From assembly GCF_001886195.1 (NCBI RefSeq), contig NZ_JXLB01000001.1, positions 1 through 64,000 on the forward strand: a stretch of 64,000 bases of DNA, given 5' to 3'. The notes below the pieces were generated by a model. The model did no database searches. It had not been told where the DNA came from and was given only the letters and a program-made list of their open reading frames with translations. Of the stretch, positions 1 through 8,599 are shown piece by piece (position 1 is the first letter of the stretch; each line of letters begins with the position of its first letter). Both the position numbers and the translations under genes were made by a program. The DNA comes from Enterococcus ratti. GTDB taxonomy: Bacteria; Bacillota; Bacilli; Lactobacillales; Enterococcaceae.

Positions 1-239
1 AAAGCTTTATGACACTTTGTAACAAAAAGATTATGATAAAATGTGAGAAATGATGAAAAAAAGGTCATAATATCTTTAAATAAAGTTTTTGTGGAGGCGT
101 TTGATGAGAAAAATAAACGAGTAAATATATAAAAAAACTACATTTTATGAAATAAAAAAACAAGATTCTTGTGAACAGTGTAATTTTTTCTAAATTTTTT
201 AAGAAGTGTTACAATAAATGGAAAGTAGGAGGCGATAAA

Positions 240-674
240 ATGAGTCAAATATATCAAAAAATTATGGTGGCAGTTGATGGATCGAAACAATCTGAGCAAG
301 CCTTTTTAAAGGCGCTGGATTTAGCCAAAGAAAATAAATCTAGTCTATGGATTATTTCAATTATTAATAAAGTTGAGTTGACACATAGTGCTTATGCTTT
401 TTCAAAAATTTATGCGGAAGAAAAACAAAAAATAGAAGTAGAGATGTTAAAAAAAATCCATGATGCAAAAGAATATGGGTTGATGGATATTCACGCCATT
501 GTTGAAACAGGTGATCCACGCCATTTGATCGGTACGATTTTTCCAGAACAAGAAGCGATCGATTTAATTGTGATGGGAGCTACTGGAAAAGGCGCGCTTC
601 AACAGGCGTTGGTTGGCTCTACAGCTTCTTATGTGGTGGCTCATGCGCCATGTAGTGTGTTGGTGATAAAATAA
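240..674 (+). CDS. Universal stress protein (UspA family)
   Basis: A single-domain cytoplasmic UspA-family protein of 144 residues. The strand-1 motif KIMVAVDGS lies near the N-terminus. The ATP-binding signature G-2x-G-9x-G-S is complete near the C-terminus (GATGKG...VGSTAS), so this is probably a nucleotide-binding Usp. I chose the ATG at 240 because AGGAGGCG lies 7 bases upstream; the frame is open back to 171 but has no ribosome site there. It is monocistronic and followed by a terminator-like hairpin. The family is known for stress endurance; the specific role here is inferred only. Confidence 0.93.
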   Translation: MSQIYQKIMVAVDGSKQSEQAFLKALDLAKENKSSLWIISIINKVELTHSAYAFSKIYAEEKQKIEVEMLKKIHDAKEYGLMDIHAIVETGDPRHLIGTIFPEQEAIDLIVMGATGKGALQQALVGSTASYVVAHAPCSVLVIK

Positions 675-748
675 ACAAAATAATAGCAAGCTTCTAAGAA
701 AATTAGGGAATTTAGATAGTAGCTTTTATTGGGAAATAAATAAAAATG

Positions 749-830
749 AAATGCAGTGTTCGTTAATGATTGCTAAAAGGTGATCATTCAAAAACCTTTT
801 TAAGAAACGCTGTATTTTATTTTTGAATAC
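749..830 (+). terminator. Probable terminator of the usp gene
   Basis: A long stem pairs ATGCAGTGTT with AAACGCTGTAT, with an inner AAAAGG/CCTTTT stem, and is followed by TTTTATTTTT. The arms match with a few G-U pairs. Its position downstream of the stress-protein gene fits. Confidence 0.55.
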
Positions 831-854
831 ATTCTTTTTTTGGTGTGAAGAATT

Positions 855-900
855 AAAAAAGAGAGAAAAGGGGTGGTTGCACCAAATTTCCTCTTTTTTT
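855..900 (-). terminator. Probable terminator of the small membrane gene (minus strand)
   Basis: Read on the minus strand, AAAAAGAGGAAA pairs with TTTTCTCTCTTTTT around a GGTGCAACCACC core. It lies just after the stop codon of the minus-strand gene ending at 914. Confidence 0.6.
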
Positions 901-913
901 AATGGAATAAGAG

Positions 914-1171
914 TTATTTTTGATTTTTATATAAGAGGAAAATCCAAAGTATTAAAACAATTACGGAAAGGACGAAGCTAATGGTATACCTAATTAACGA
1001 GACAGGTGTTTCCCAATGATGAAAAGTAAATATACGATGGGCAAAATAACCACATGGAAGAGAAACGAACAGAACAGATAACTTTCTTTTTGTCCAGTTT
1101 ATGTAATAGAAAAAAATTACCAGCATGATGAAAAAAGGAATAAGAAAAACGAGTCGACCGATTGTAACCAC
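914..1171 (-). CDS. Small hydrophobic membrane protein, function unknown
   Basis: An 85-residue protein with about three predicted membrane segments: roughly residues 5-25, a middle stretch around LFVSLPCGYF, and a C-terminal stretch around ISFVLSVIVLILWIFLLY. I prefer the GTG at 1171 because GGGAGGA sits 6-7 bases upstream; an upstream TTG at 1186 lacks a site. A promoter-like TTGCAT-17-TATTTT lies at 1236-1208. I do not recognise the family. Real-gene status rests on the ribosome site, promoter, terminator and coherent hydrophobicity. Confidence 0.55.
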   Translation of the reverse strand: MVTIGRLVFLIPFFIMLVIFFYYINWTKRKLSVLFVSLPCGYFAHRIFTFHHWETPVSLIRYTISFVLSVIVLILWIFLLYKNQK

Positions 1172-1207
1172 GAAGCTTCCTCCCAAATAATGAATGATCT
1201 TTGCTAC

Positions 1208-1236
1208 AAAATAACATTTTGTATGAAATGATGCAA
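1208..1236 (-). promoter_or_regulatory. Putative sigma-A promoter for the small membrane gene
   Basis: On the minus strand TTGCAT is followed by a 17-base spacer and TATTTT, ending about 35 bases before the GTG start. Apart from this, the stretch 1237-1518 holds only AT-rich sequence and a possible TTGTGA-16-TATTAA promoter for the gene at 1519. Confidence 0.45.
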
Positions 1237-1518
1237 GTATTTCTATGCTAGAATTAAAAGAGAGGACTTTTTGATTGTTTTACTGATTTTTGTTATATTT
1301 ACTATAGGTGAGAAATTCTTCTCATGAGTAATAGAAATAAATGAAAATTTTACAAAAAAGTTTGTGTGATTGATTGGAAGTACGCAAAAGGTGATCGTTA
1401 ATCCCCAATTTCAAAGATATTCTTTATTAAAAAATACTTAATGAAAAACATCAAAGATAGAGGTAAAAATAATTGTGAACCAATCGTTACTACTTATTAA
1501 TTATTGCGGAGGGAAAGA

Positions 1519-1707
1519 ATGAATCCATATGAATCACTCATCCAAGAATTAATGAACGAAAAAATTGAAAAAATAGATGTAAAAAGAGAAGAAGTGATGT
1601 TGTTTCGTGAGGCGTGGTTGAAACTTGAAAATCGTAAATACATAGTAGGCAAGGCTCAATTAAATGGCAATGTGACTTATTATTATGATCCCACACGTTT
1701 GTATTGA
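1519..1707 (+). CDS. Small conserved-looking protein, function unknown
   Basis: A 62-residue soluble protein rich in Lys and Glu in its first half and aromatic in its tail (NVTYYYDPTRLY). The ATG at 1519 follows GGAGGG with good spacing, so five residues of the longer open frame are excluded. No membrane segment or known motif is visible, and I do not recognise it. It stands alone between AT-rich spacers. Confidence 0.6.
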   Translation: MNPYESLIQELMNEKIEKIDVKREEVMLFREAWLKLENRKYIVGKAQLNGNVTYYYDPTRLY

Positions 1708-1973
1708 CGAAGTGGCTAGAGAACCAGTTTTATGGCTTTTTTAAGTAGAATGTTTCGCTAGAAAAATTAAAAATGTTAAATTATTATCAAAGAACGCTGA
1801 TTATTCCAGCGTTTTTTGATTGTCTTAAAGAAAAGTTTGTAGTTTACTTTTTATTTAAATGTGTCTACCAACTGAAGCAAGATGTGCCAAAGTTTGAGAG
1901 AAATCTCCAACCAAAGGCGGATGAAGTCTTTTTTTGCTATTTATATAATGAAAATAAAAAAGGAGGTAGAAAA

Positions 1974-2345
1974 ATGAATGTATTAAAAGCGATCATTGGT
2001 GTAATTGTATTTTCTGGAATTGCATTATTGAGTTTGAGATTTTACACACAGTCTTCATATGATGAAGTAGCTGGAGTATTGGATCAGTTGAATCCCTTAG
2101 TTCCTAGAGGAGAATTATATGTAAAAACGAAAAAACCCGATAAAGTAAATCCACGTGGTACAGCTACTTATATTCAACAAGGTGCAGATAAATATGGACA
2201 TAAACGTACCATTGAGTTTTCCGGTCTATCGGTGTTAAAAGAAGCACGCTATTTAAAAATAAAAAATAAAGGCGCATATGTTGAAACGTACGAGGAAGTA
2301 GATAAAAAATCAGTTCCGGAGAAAGCGTTAGCAATTATAGAGTAA
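1974..2345 (+). CDS. YxeA-family (DUF1093) exported protein
   Basis: A 123-residue protein with an N-terminal membrane or signal segment (residues 4-22) and a small extracellular domain. The pattern LYVKTKKPDK, then ATYIQQGADKYGHKRTIEFSG, then ARYLKIKNKGAYVETYEEV resembles the YxeA/DUF1093 family of secreted OB-fold-like proteins. The ATG at 1974 has a strong AAAGGAGG site; the open frame extends upstream to 1773 without one. A long hairpin terminator follows. The family's biochemical role is not established. Confidence 0.8.
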   Translation: MNVLKAIIGVIVFSGIALLSLRFYTQSSYDEVAGVLDQLNPLVPRGELYVKTKKPDKVNPRGTATYIQQGADKYGHKRTIEFSGLSVLKEARYLKIKNKGAYVETYEEVDKKSVPEKALAIIE

Positions 2346-2435
2346 CGATATTTTTATTATGTAAACTAAACACCTAAATAGTTATATGTTTGATTTTTTA
2401 ATGTAAATCTATGATGCTTTTTAACCAAATTGGAT

Positions 2436-2486
2436 AAAAGATAAGCAAAAAACCAACGATTATTGTTGGTTTTTTGCTTATCTTTT
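2436..2486. terminator. Bidirectional terminator between yxeA-like gene and tRNA-Gln
   Basis: A 22-bp near-perfect inverted repeat runs from AAAAGATAAGC and an A-run into CCAAC, then a short loop, then GTTGG, a T-run and GCTTATCTTTT. It ends the plus-strand gene and, on the minus strand, lies directly after the tRNA. Confidence 0.9.
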
Positions 2487-2489
2487 ATA

Positions 2490-2562
2490 TTGGGATGGCA
2501 GGGTTCGAACCTACAATTGCTTGATTCAGAGTCAAGTGCCTTACCAATTTGGCTACATCCCA
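2490..2562 (-). tRNA. tRNA-Gln (anticodon CTG)
   Basis: The minus strand folds into a full cloverleaf. Acceptor TGGGATG pairs with CATCCCA, giving the U1-A72 pair typical of tRNA-Gln. The anticodon stem CTTGA/TCAAG encloses the loop CTCTGAA, so the anticodon is CTG. The T-loop GGTTCGAACC is present. The discriminator is A and CCA is not encoded. A promoter precedes it and a strong hairpin follows at once. Confidence 0.93.
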
Positions 2563-2578
2563 AAAAGTTGACACCTTG

Positions 2579-2606
2579 ATAATAGCACGAAATAAAATAA
2601 ATGCAA
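2579..2606 (-). promoter_or_regulatory. Promoter of tRNA-Gln
   Basis: On the minus strand TTGCAT, a 16-base spacer and TATTAT stand 16 bases before the tRNA 5' end. Confidence 0.7.
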
Positions 2607-2610
2607 GAGC

Positions 2611-3036
2611 TTATCTTTTTCTATAAATTTTTTCTTTGACATGACTTTGTCTTTTTTCTAATTTTTTAATTAAAGTAGACGGAAAAGAGATTAATTCCGA
2701 AACAGCTAAAGCCGAAGAAAGCAATTGAAGTTCTTTTAAAGGTTCATCAATGATTTGATAGATGGTTAAAAGACGTTCGATATATTCAGAGTGAGTGTAA
2801 TTAGTTTGAACAATAAGAAATTTTAACAAATCAATGGCTTTTGAATAATCTTTTTTAGTGTAATAAATTAACGCTTGACGATAGAGTTTAATTTCTAATT
2901 CATTGAGCGAAACAGGACTATAGCGATTTGTCCATTCTTTTACTGAAACTTTCAGTGGTGTATTTGCTGTTGTATCACGAACGAAAATAATAGGAATTTC
3001 ATTTGGATCTATTTTTTTATGGATAAATCTTTCCAT
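2611..3036 (-). CDS. Hypothetical protein with TPR-like helices
   Basis: A 141-residue soluble protein. The middle region (about residues 48-110) reads as paired amphipathic helices, for example ALIYYTKKDYSKAIDLLKFL, like a tetratricopeptide repeat. The C-terminus is strongly basic (KEKIYRKR). AAAGGA lies about 9 bases before the ATG. No catalytic motif is visible. It lies between the minus-strand C39-like protease gene and the tRNA, with 58 bases to the protease stop codon, so the two may be cotranscribed. Function unknown. Confidence 0.7.
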   Translation of the reverse strand: MERFIHKKIDPNEIPIIFVRDTTANTPLKVSVKEWTNRYSPVSLNELEIKLYRQALIYYTKKDYSKAIDLLKFLIVQTNYTHSEYIERLLTIYQIIDEPLKELQLLSSALAVSELISFPSTLIKKLEKRQSHVKEKIYRKR

Positions 3037-3094
3037 TACTTACAATCCTTTCACATCGTGTTAGCTAGAGTATAAAGTATTTTTTATAGGAATA

Positions 3095-3838
3095 CTAGCT
3101 TTTTTGTAAGGTTAACATTTGGCCACCCATTGCTTTAAAAATCAAGTTAAAATCCTTTATAGGCACGGAACGGTTTTTTTTACCGTAAGGATCATTGACG
3201 TACATATTTTTTTTATCATATCCTGTGACCACACATGCATGAATTAACGGAGTAACTCTTACTTTGCCGTTGTGTGTTTGCCAAGTGACAAAATCATCTT
3301 CACTTGGTACTTGAAAATCGATTGTAACAGAGACCCATACCGGATGTCCTTGTTGTAATGCTTTTTTGATGTCTTTTAAGGAAGCATCTGTTCTGGCAAA
3401 TGTGTGATAGTCAGTCTTTACGATTTGTTGAGCTAATGAAGCAATTGATGGAACATAGGCACCCATTGCCCAATCACCGCCACTGATATCACCGACGAAC
3501 CCTTCGTTTGGATCACCATGAGTGCCGTCTTCGTTAAAAACAGGAACATACTGCAACTGTTTAGCTAACTGATTCTTAGTTGTGTGATACCCATAGTAAG
3601 TGAGTAGCATAGATAAAGAAGTTACCTCGCACCCATTTTCTAATGCAGGTTCCTCAAATTGACTTTCTAAAGGAACGTCAAGCAAGATATATTTTTTTTC
3701 TTTTTGAGTTGTCCTGGTTGTTTCTTTCGTGGATGACTGATGATCTTCGCCGTTTACAGGGAGCAGGTAGTGAAAACTAGAAAAAACAATGAATAATAAA
3801 CCAATAAGAAATAGGAACTTTTTACCAACTTTTTTCAT
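3095..3838 (-). CDS. Secreted C39-like cysteine peptidase
   Basis: A 247-residue protein with an N-terminal membrane/signal segment (residues 7-28), a Ser/Thr/Lys linker and a papain-like C39_2-type domain. The catalytic Cys is in ENGCEVTSLSML, the His in PLIHACVVTGYD, and a downstream NDPYG supplies the Asn/Asp. These match the family of surface or secreted C39-like peptidases common in lactic acid bacteria. The ATG at 3838 has GAGGGG upstream. No transporter or double-glycine peptide neighbours it, so a bacteriocin-processing role is not suggested; the substrate is unknown. Confidence 0.85.
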   Translation of the reverse strand: MKKVGKKFLFLIGLLFIVFSSFHYLLPVNGEDHQSSTKETTRTTQKEKKYILLDVPLESQFEEPALENGCEVTSLSMLLTYYGYHTTKNQLAKQLQYVPVFNEDGTHGDPNEGFVGDISGGDWAMGAYVPSIASLAQQIVKTDYHTFARTDASLKDIKKALQQGHPVWVSVTIDFQVPSEDDFVTWQTHNGKVRVTPLIHACVVTGYDKKNMYVNDPYGKKNRSVPIKDFNLIFKAMGGQMLTLQKS

Positions 3839-4173
3839 CAAAATACCCCTCTTATTCTATTCTGCTACTCATTATAATGCTTTTTTGCAAAAAGGAAAAT
3901 CAAATTTGATGAATAAGGAGATAACAGATAATAAGAACCAAAAATTCATAAATAAAGGACTAATATTCTTGTTGAATAGAAAAAAATCTTTTGTGTTTAT
4001 TTATTGTTTTGATTGTGAAAAAGAAGGCAGTACGCTATAATGCCATTAAGGTTTGAATAGCGTGCTAAGAAACAATGTTTTTTAGATAATCATTGTTTAA
4101 AAAAATTGTAAGTAAGCGTTTAATAGGGGATTTATTAGACTATAATAGAATTTTTCAGCTGAGGGGGATTTTG
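3839..4173. other. Intergenic stretch with two hairpins
   Basis: No convincing gene lies here. The arms AGTACGCTAT (from 4029) and ATAGCGTGCT (to 4066) form a 10-bp stem without a T-tract. Just after it, AACAATG and CATTGTT (about 4071-4098) pair across a T-rich loop. A TATAAT at 4141 could be the -10 element of the gene starting at 4174, but its -35 box is weak. Confidence 0.4.
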
Positions 4174-4371
4174 ATGACGGAAGAAATGATTAATTTAGGA
4201 GAGCAATATTCGTGTAAGCCGATTGGTTTTACAAAAGTAGTCATCGGAGAAGTTGTTTCAAAAATGACGAATTGTGCCGTGGTCAAAGTTGCTCATTGTG
4301 CGACCGAAGATCAGGAATTATTAGAAGAAAAGGCTAGTATGGTTGTTGCAAAATATGAGACATTTGAATAA
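4174..4371 (+). CDS. Small protein resembling DUF2187 (YkvS-like)
   Basis: A 65-residue protein whose pattern (IGFTKVVIGEVVSKMTNCAVVKV...MVVAKYETFE) resembles the small beta-barrel DUF2187/YkvS proteins, in which a KOW-like turn is followed by two hydrophobic strands. The ATG at 4174 follows GAGGGG at good spacing, which removes 27 residues of the longer frame. The similarity is judged by eye from strand spacing, so the family call is tentative. Role unknown. Confidence 0.6.
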   Translation: MTEEMINLGEQYSCKPIGFTKVVIGEVVSKMTNCAVVKVAHCATEDQELLEEKASMVVAKYETFE

Positions 4372-4474
4372 GAAAAAAGAGTTTGGGCGAACAGAAACAA
4401 AAACACTGCTGTGTGTTTTTTTGCTCGATAATTTTTATTTCTTTTTCTATCACTTTGGAAAGAGGTGAATTAAG

Positions 4475-4957
4475 ATGATTAGCATATTTACTTTGTTATT
4501 ATTTTTATTTGTCCTTGTCATGTGCTTGTTTTTATGGTTTGTTCGTCGAGAAATTGTTTATCGAACAGTAAAAAATCGTTGGGTTTATTTGATTGTTCCT
4601 TTTCTTGCTCTTTTGGTGCTTTGGTTTACACTTATTAAGCAACCAACATGGGATGAATTAGCTAAGGGTGTTTTATCTGCTATGATCTTTATCAGTTTTT
4701 TAATTGATAGTCGAGGAATGACTGAAGAAGGACTGGTCTTAAATAGTTTTGATAAAAAGGGTGTGCCATTTTCTGAAATCAATAAAATCGTCTTGTATCA
4801 ACCTCCCGGTGCTACTGAAATAAAAATGAATTTTTTTCGAAACGGTTGGCGTGGTCCTATGTTGAAATTTTCTGTTTCAATGGAAGAATTAGTGACTTTT
4901 TTGGCTCAGCATCTCAATGAAGAAGCTGAGATTGATATTATGATTGATTCTGAATAA
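4475..4957 (+). CDS. Conserved-looking membrane protein, function unknown
   Basis: A 160-residue protein with three membrane segments in the first half (about residues 3-23, 38-56 and 66-78), followed by a cytoplasmic tail of about 75 residues with alternating strands (GLVLNSFDKKGVPFSEINKI, then IKMNFFRN). The architecture resembles small Firmicute proteins with a PH-like tail after membrane helices, but no named family is recognised. AAAGAGGTG precedes the ATG. It is the last gene before a strong terminator. Confidence 0.75.
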   Translation: MISIFTLLLFLFVLVMCLFLWFVRREIVYRTVKNRWVYLIVPFLALLVLWFTLIKQPTWDELAKGVLSAMIFISFLIDSRGMTEEGLVLNSFDKKGVPFSEINKIVLYQPPGATEIKMNFFRNGWRGPMLKFSVSMEELVTFLAQHLNEEAEIDIMIDSE

Positions 4958-5045
4958 GAGTGATGGTTATTTTGAGAGAAAAGGTGTTCTTTTTTTTACA
5001 GACCTTAATTTTTGTTGGTTCTGGCTTTTATAAGTGATCATTTGT

Positions 5046-5087
5046 AAAAAACAATCAATTTCTTTTTTTAGAAGTTGATTGTTTTTT
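5046..5087 (+). terminator. Rho-independent terminator
   Basis: AAAAAACAATCAA pairs with TTGATTGTTTTTT across a T-rich loop. The rest of 4958-5280 is AT-rich, with a TATATAGTA near 5240 that may be the -10 element of mprF. Confidence 0.8.
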
Positions 5088-5280
5088 ATTCGATAGTGAA
5101 AATTTTTTTATGAATTTAAAAATGAAGTAAGCCGAAAGAGAAAATAAGCGAGAAATTTTTCAGAAAATGTGTACACTTTTTTGAATGTTTCTTCTTCCGG
5201 TGTTTAAAAAAAAAGAAAAAGTTTTATTCTGTCTATTTATATAGTAAGTCTAATGAAAATGGAAAGGATTAATTAATAAA

Positions 5281-7776
5281 ATGAAGAGAATAAAACTTAA
5301 TTTTTTAAAAATTTTATTTTCAATCGTTATTTTTTTGTTTTCTATCATAAAAATAAGCAATGAATTAGCAACAATAAAAATAAGTAAGGTATTTCAAATA
5401 ATCGGTAATGAATCAATATTTAAAATACTTCTTTTGTTTATGACAGGTGCATTAGGAATTTTTATCTTATGCTGTTATGATTTGGTTTTAATCAAACCAT
5501 TTAAAAAGATAAAAATTCCTAAACTGAAGTTATTAAAGATTAGCTGGATTGCCAATTCATTTAACGCAGTTTTAGGGTTTGGTGGAATTTTTGGTGCAAC
5601 TGTGCGTTATAATTTTTATAAAAAATATACAAAGCCAGCTGAACTAAGTCAACTAAAAAAAGCCATTTCACTCTTACTTGTTTCTACTATTTCTGGCGTA
5701 GGCATGTTATCAATCATGGTTTTATTAAAAGTTTTTCCTGAAAGCAATCTATTAAAGGAAAACGTGCCAATCAAGGTCGGATTAATTGTCAGTTCTTGTT
5801 TGTTTCCACTTTATATTGGCTATATCAGTTTTAAACCGCCAATTCCTTCCTCTCGATGGCTAGGAGCAAAATTTACTATTGTTTCAACGATTGATTATTT
5901 AACATCAGGAATTGTGATGTATGTAGCGTTTCGTTTTCTTAACTTACCTGTTTCTTTTGTAGATATGGAAAGTATTTTTATTATCGCTACCATTGCTGGA
6001 ATAATCAGTATGGTTCCTGGTGGATTTGGTGCCTTTGATGTGATTTTCTTGTTAGGAGTTACCAAAGAATTAGGAATAGCAAAAGAAGGCGTTTTAATGG
6101 CATTGGTTTTATATCGTTTAGCCTACTACTTTATCCCATTATTGATTGGCTTATTGTTGAGTGTGAGCGAGATTCAAGGTTTGGTTAGTCAAAAAATCAA
6201 TAATAATCAATTAACCATTTTATCTAAAGAATTGACTACGGTAGTATTTTCTATTACTCAAGAGCAAATGAAAAAAATTGGTAGAACGTTAAGTACGATT
6301 CTGTTTTCCTGCTGCTCGTTAGCATTTTTAGTGGATTCTTGTATTTTATTTTTGGAATATGCTTATATGAATGACCTTTTTATTTTATTTATTTCACCAT
6401 TTTACGTATGTATCAGTGTTTTGTTATGCACAGATATTATAGGAATTTATAAGGGAGCAAAAGAGACTTACAAAGTTTCTTGTATCAAGGTTCTATTGTT
6501 GACATTATGCCAAATATATCTGTTGTTTATAGAACAAAGTCTAACGGCTATTTTGTTAACTGTTGTAATGATCATCAATTTATTGTTTTTAAAAAAATGG
6601 TTGGAAGTGGAAGTTATTACACAAAGTATCCTAGAAAAAGTTCTCTGGGTAGGTGCGATTTTTTATGTCTTAAAGCATTTAGTTGAAATTTCTGCACTTT
6701 TATCGAAGCAGCAATTTCTTTTATTGGGAGGATCGACTCTCATTTTACTTTTTCTTTCAGGAATTTGGTCATTTTTCCACAGAAAGAATTTGAGGAAAAA
6801 AATGATTGTTGGTCTAAAACCATTAAAAAAAGAAGAGTATCAATCTTTCTTAGAACAAAAAGGTGGAAATCATTTAGCTCATTTAGGTTTTTTAAAAGAA
6901 AATCAAGTGGCTGTTTCTAATGACGTTGCGATTATTTTTCAAGAAAGTGAGCATACGCTCTTCATTTTAGGCGATCCTTTAGGCGATCAAGAAGCAGTTT
7001 TTCCTTTTCTAAAAAATCTTTTGGTACAAGCAAACTGTATAGGAAAACGAGTTATTTTTTATCAAGCTTCTACACGTTATCTCAATTTTTATAATGATTT
7101 GAATTATCATTTTTTCAAATTAGGCGAAGAAGCCGTGCTTGATTTGGATGATTTTTCCTTATCTGGGAAAAAGAAAAGAGGATTTAGAGCAACACTAAAT
7201 CAAATGGAAAAATTAGGGTGTACGTTTCATGTGATTAAACCGCCTTATAGTAGCTTGCTATTGTCAGAATTAAAAGAAGTATCTGATCAATGGTTAGACG
7301 CTAAAAAGGAAATGACGTTTTCAGTAGGTAAATTTGATAAGGATTATTTGAACAGTGCATCAGTTGGTATCATCAGAGATAAAGAGGAAAAAATCGTCGG
7401 CTTTGTCTCGATCATGCCTACTTATACAAAAGAAACGATCTCAGTTGATTTGATTCGTTGGCGAACGGATGAGGATCTGGCTATGATGGATGCTCTTTAT
7501 TTACAGATAATCTTGTGGGCCAAAGCGCAAGGTTATCATAAATTTAATTTAGGGATGGCGCCATTTTCTTCTTCTTACAAGAATACATCAAATTTAGAAA
7601 ATACATTTACTTACAGTATCTACAGTAATACCCAATATTTGTATTCATTTAAAGGATTAAGAAAATACAAAGAGAAATATAAGCCAAAATGGTCACCCAA
7701 ATATATTGTTTATGATAACAAGACATGGGTAATAAAAAATTTATATGACAGTTATAAATTAATCCATTCAAAATAG
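5281..7776 (+). CDS. mprF: Phosphatidylglycerol lysyltransferase MprF
   Basis: An 831-residue bifunctional membrane protein. Residues 1 to about 515 hold many membrane helices of the flippase half, including FNAVLGFGGIFGATVRY and GIISMVPGGFGAFDVIFLLG. Residues from about 540 form the cytosolic DUF2156 synthase half (GDPLGDQEAVFPFL, KKKRGFRATLNQMEKLG, FNLGMAPFSSSYK). MprF transfers lysine from Lys-tRNA to phosphatidylglycerol and flips the product outward, lowering the negative surface charge and giving resistance to cationic peptides. The length is normal. The only AAAGGA is about 13 bases from the ATG, so initiation may be weak. Its position beside a bacteriocin-like island is suggestive only. 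Confidence 0.95.
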   Translation: MKRIKLNFLKILFSIVIFLFSIIKISNELATIKISKVFQIIGNESIFKILLLFMTGALGIFILCCYDLVLIKPFKKIKIPKLKLLKISWIANSFNAVLGFGGIFGATVRYNFYKKYTKPAELSQLKKAISLLLVSTISGVGMLSIMVLLKVFPESNLLKENVPIKVGLIVSSCLFPLYIGYISFKPPIPSSRWLGAKFTIVSTIDYLTSGIVMYVAFRFLNLPVSFVDMESIFIIATIAGIISMVPGGFGAFDVIFLLGVTKELGIAKEGVLMALVLYRLAYYFIPLLIGLLLSVSEIQGLVSQKINNNQLTILSKELTTVVFSITQEQMKKIGRTLSTILFSCCSLAFLVDSCILFLEYAYMNDLFILFISPFYVCISVLLCTDIIGIYKGAKETYKVSCIKVLLLTLCQIYLLFIEQSLTAILLTVVMIINLLFLKKWLEVEVITQSILEKVLWVGAIFYVLKHLVEISALLSKQQFLLLGGSTLILLFLSGIWSFFHRKNLRKKMIVGLKPLKKEEYQSFLEQKGGNHLAHLGFLKENQVAVSNDVAIIFQESEHTLFILGDPLGDQEAVFPFLKNLLVQANCIGKRVIFYQASTRYLNFYNDLNYHFFKLGEEAVLDLDDFSLSGKKKRGFRATLNQMEKLGCTFHVIKPPYSSLLLSELKEVSDQWLDAKKEMTFSVGKFDKDYLNSASVGIIRDKEEKIVGFVSIMPTYTKETISVDLIRWRTDEDLAMMDALYLQIILWAKAQGYHKFNLGMAPFSSSYKNTSNLENTFTYSIYSNTQYLYSFKGLRKYKEKYKPKWSPKYIVYDNKTWVIKNLYDSYKLIHSK

Positions 7777-8024
7777 GCGAGTAGAAATGCTTTTCCAGTA
7801 AAGAAGGAAATAAATCAATTCTGTTTTTAGCGAAAGAATAAGGTAAACAACGAATGGAAGACGCAAGCTGGAAGTTCTTTTTCTTTATGTTAAGGAAATA
7901 TGGAAGGAAGGAATTTTTCTCCGCCTTTTGTGTTTTAAAAAAAACAATTTTTCTTAATAGATTAGGAAGAAAGACGTTGTATTTTTCATCTTTATCAACT
8001 GTTGTTTATCAATTATAAAAGAAA

Positions 8025-8080
8025 AAGCCAAAAGCTGTTGAAAGCTAGGACGACTTTCAACAGTTTTGGGCTTATTTTTA
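8025..8080. terminator. Strong hairpin, probable bidirectional terminator
   Basis: A 20-bp stem with two mismatches runs from AAGCCAAAAGCTGTTGAAAG to CTTTCAACAGTTTTGGGCTT, followed by ATTTTTA. It lies about 250 bases after mprF. Confidence 0.75.
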
Positions 8081-8138
8081 GAGAAAATAATTTTCATGTG
8101 CTTTTTTAAAACTCTGCCCCTTTTTTGGTTCAAATTTT

Positions 8139-8172
8139 TGACGTAGCTTACGATAAGCATACGTCATTTTTA
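8139..8172. terminator. Second hairpin, terminator-like
   Basis: TGACGTA-GCTTA pairs with TAAGC-A-TACGTCA (12 bp with one bulge), followed by TTTTTATA. No gene obviously ends at it, so it may belong to a lost gene. Confidence 0.5.
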
Positions 8173-8517
8173 TATTTAAATGGCACATTTTTTCTAATTA
8201 TTTGCCATATTCATAGTCAATAAGAGCCACAAAAGAAACTAAATTTTGGAGATAGATTGAAATATTTAAAAGTATACCATGAAAAATTAGTTGCTTTTGT
8301 TATTTAACGCTGAAAATTTTTGCCATTTATCTAGAAAAGTGACAAATATGAAAAAAGAAAAGGACGTAATATCGAGCATTTACTGAAGTGTTTGAGGTAG
8401 ACCAATAAAAAATCACAAAATCAGTGCTTGTATCGGTTGGTACAGGTGCTATTTGGGAGATACTGCACATTATATCTACTAACCATTAAAATAACGAGTT
8501 TTATAAAATGAACCCTA

Positions 8518-8546
8518 TTGACAACTGTAAATTTTCTGATTATTCT
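8518..8546 (+). promoter_or_regulatory. Promoter of the secreted-protein/CPBP operon
   Basis: A consensus TTGACA, a 17-base spacer and TATTCT lie 54 bases before the start codon at 8600. Confidence 0.7.
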
Positions 8547-8599
8547 AAATCTATATAAGAAAACGTTTTTTATAATATCTTATGTTCGAGGTGATTTTG

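Larger units (their letters stand above)
7777..8599. other. Gene-free stretch between mprF and the accessory island
   Basis: I see no convincing gene in this 820-base AT-rich stretch. A 68-codon minus-strand frame (7954-8160) runs through a hairpin and has no ribosome site. The stretch holds two hairpins (8025-8080 and 8139-8172) and a good promoter at 8518-8546. It marks the left edge of the island. Confidence 0.5.

Noticed and set aside
104-124. Six-codon minigene (MRKINE) behind a good GGAGG site upstream of the stress-protein gene
   Set aside because: Too short to support; could be a leader peptide or remnant, but nothing downstream (no attenuator-like stem) backs a regulatory role.
1773-1973. 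67-codon upstream extension of the YxeA-like protein
   Set aside because: No ribosome site, while AAAGGAGG sits just before the ATG at 1974 and the signal segment begins there.
2366-2563. 65-codon minus-strand frame
   Set aside because: It runs through the tRNA-Gln and its terminator, so it is a shadow.
3789-4040. 83-codon plus-strand frame overlapping the C39 protease start
   Set aside because: No ribosome site and an unconvincing composition; partly antisense to a real gene.
4093-4173. 27-codon upstream extension of the DUF2187-like protein
   Set aside because: It covers the likely -10 element (TATAAT at 4141) and lacks a ribosome site; GAGGGG precedes the ATG at 4174.
7954-8160. 68-codon minus-strand frame after mprF
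   Set aside because: It crosses a strong hairpin, lacks a ribosome site and has no recognisable features.
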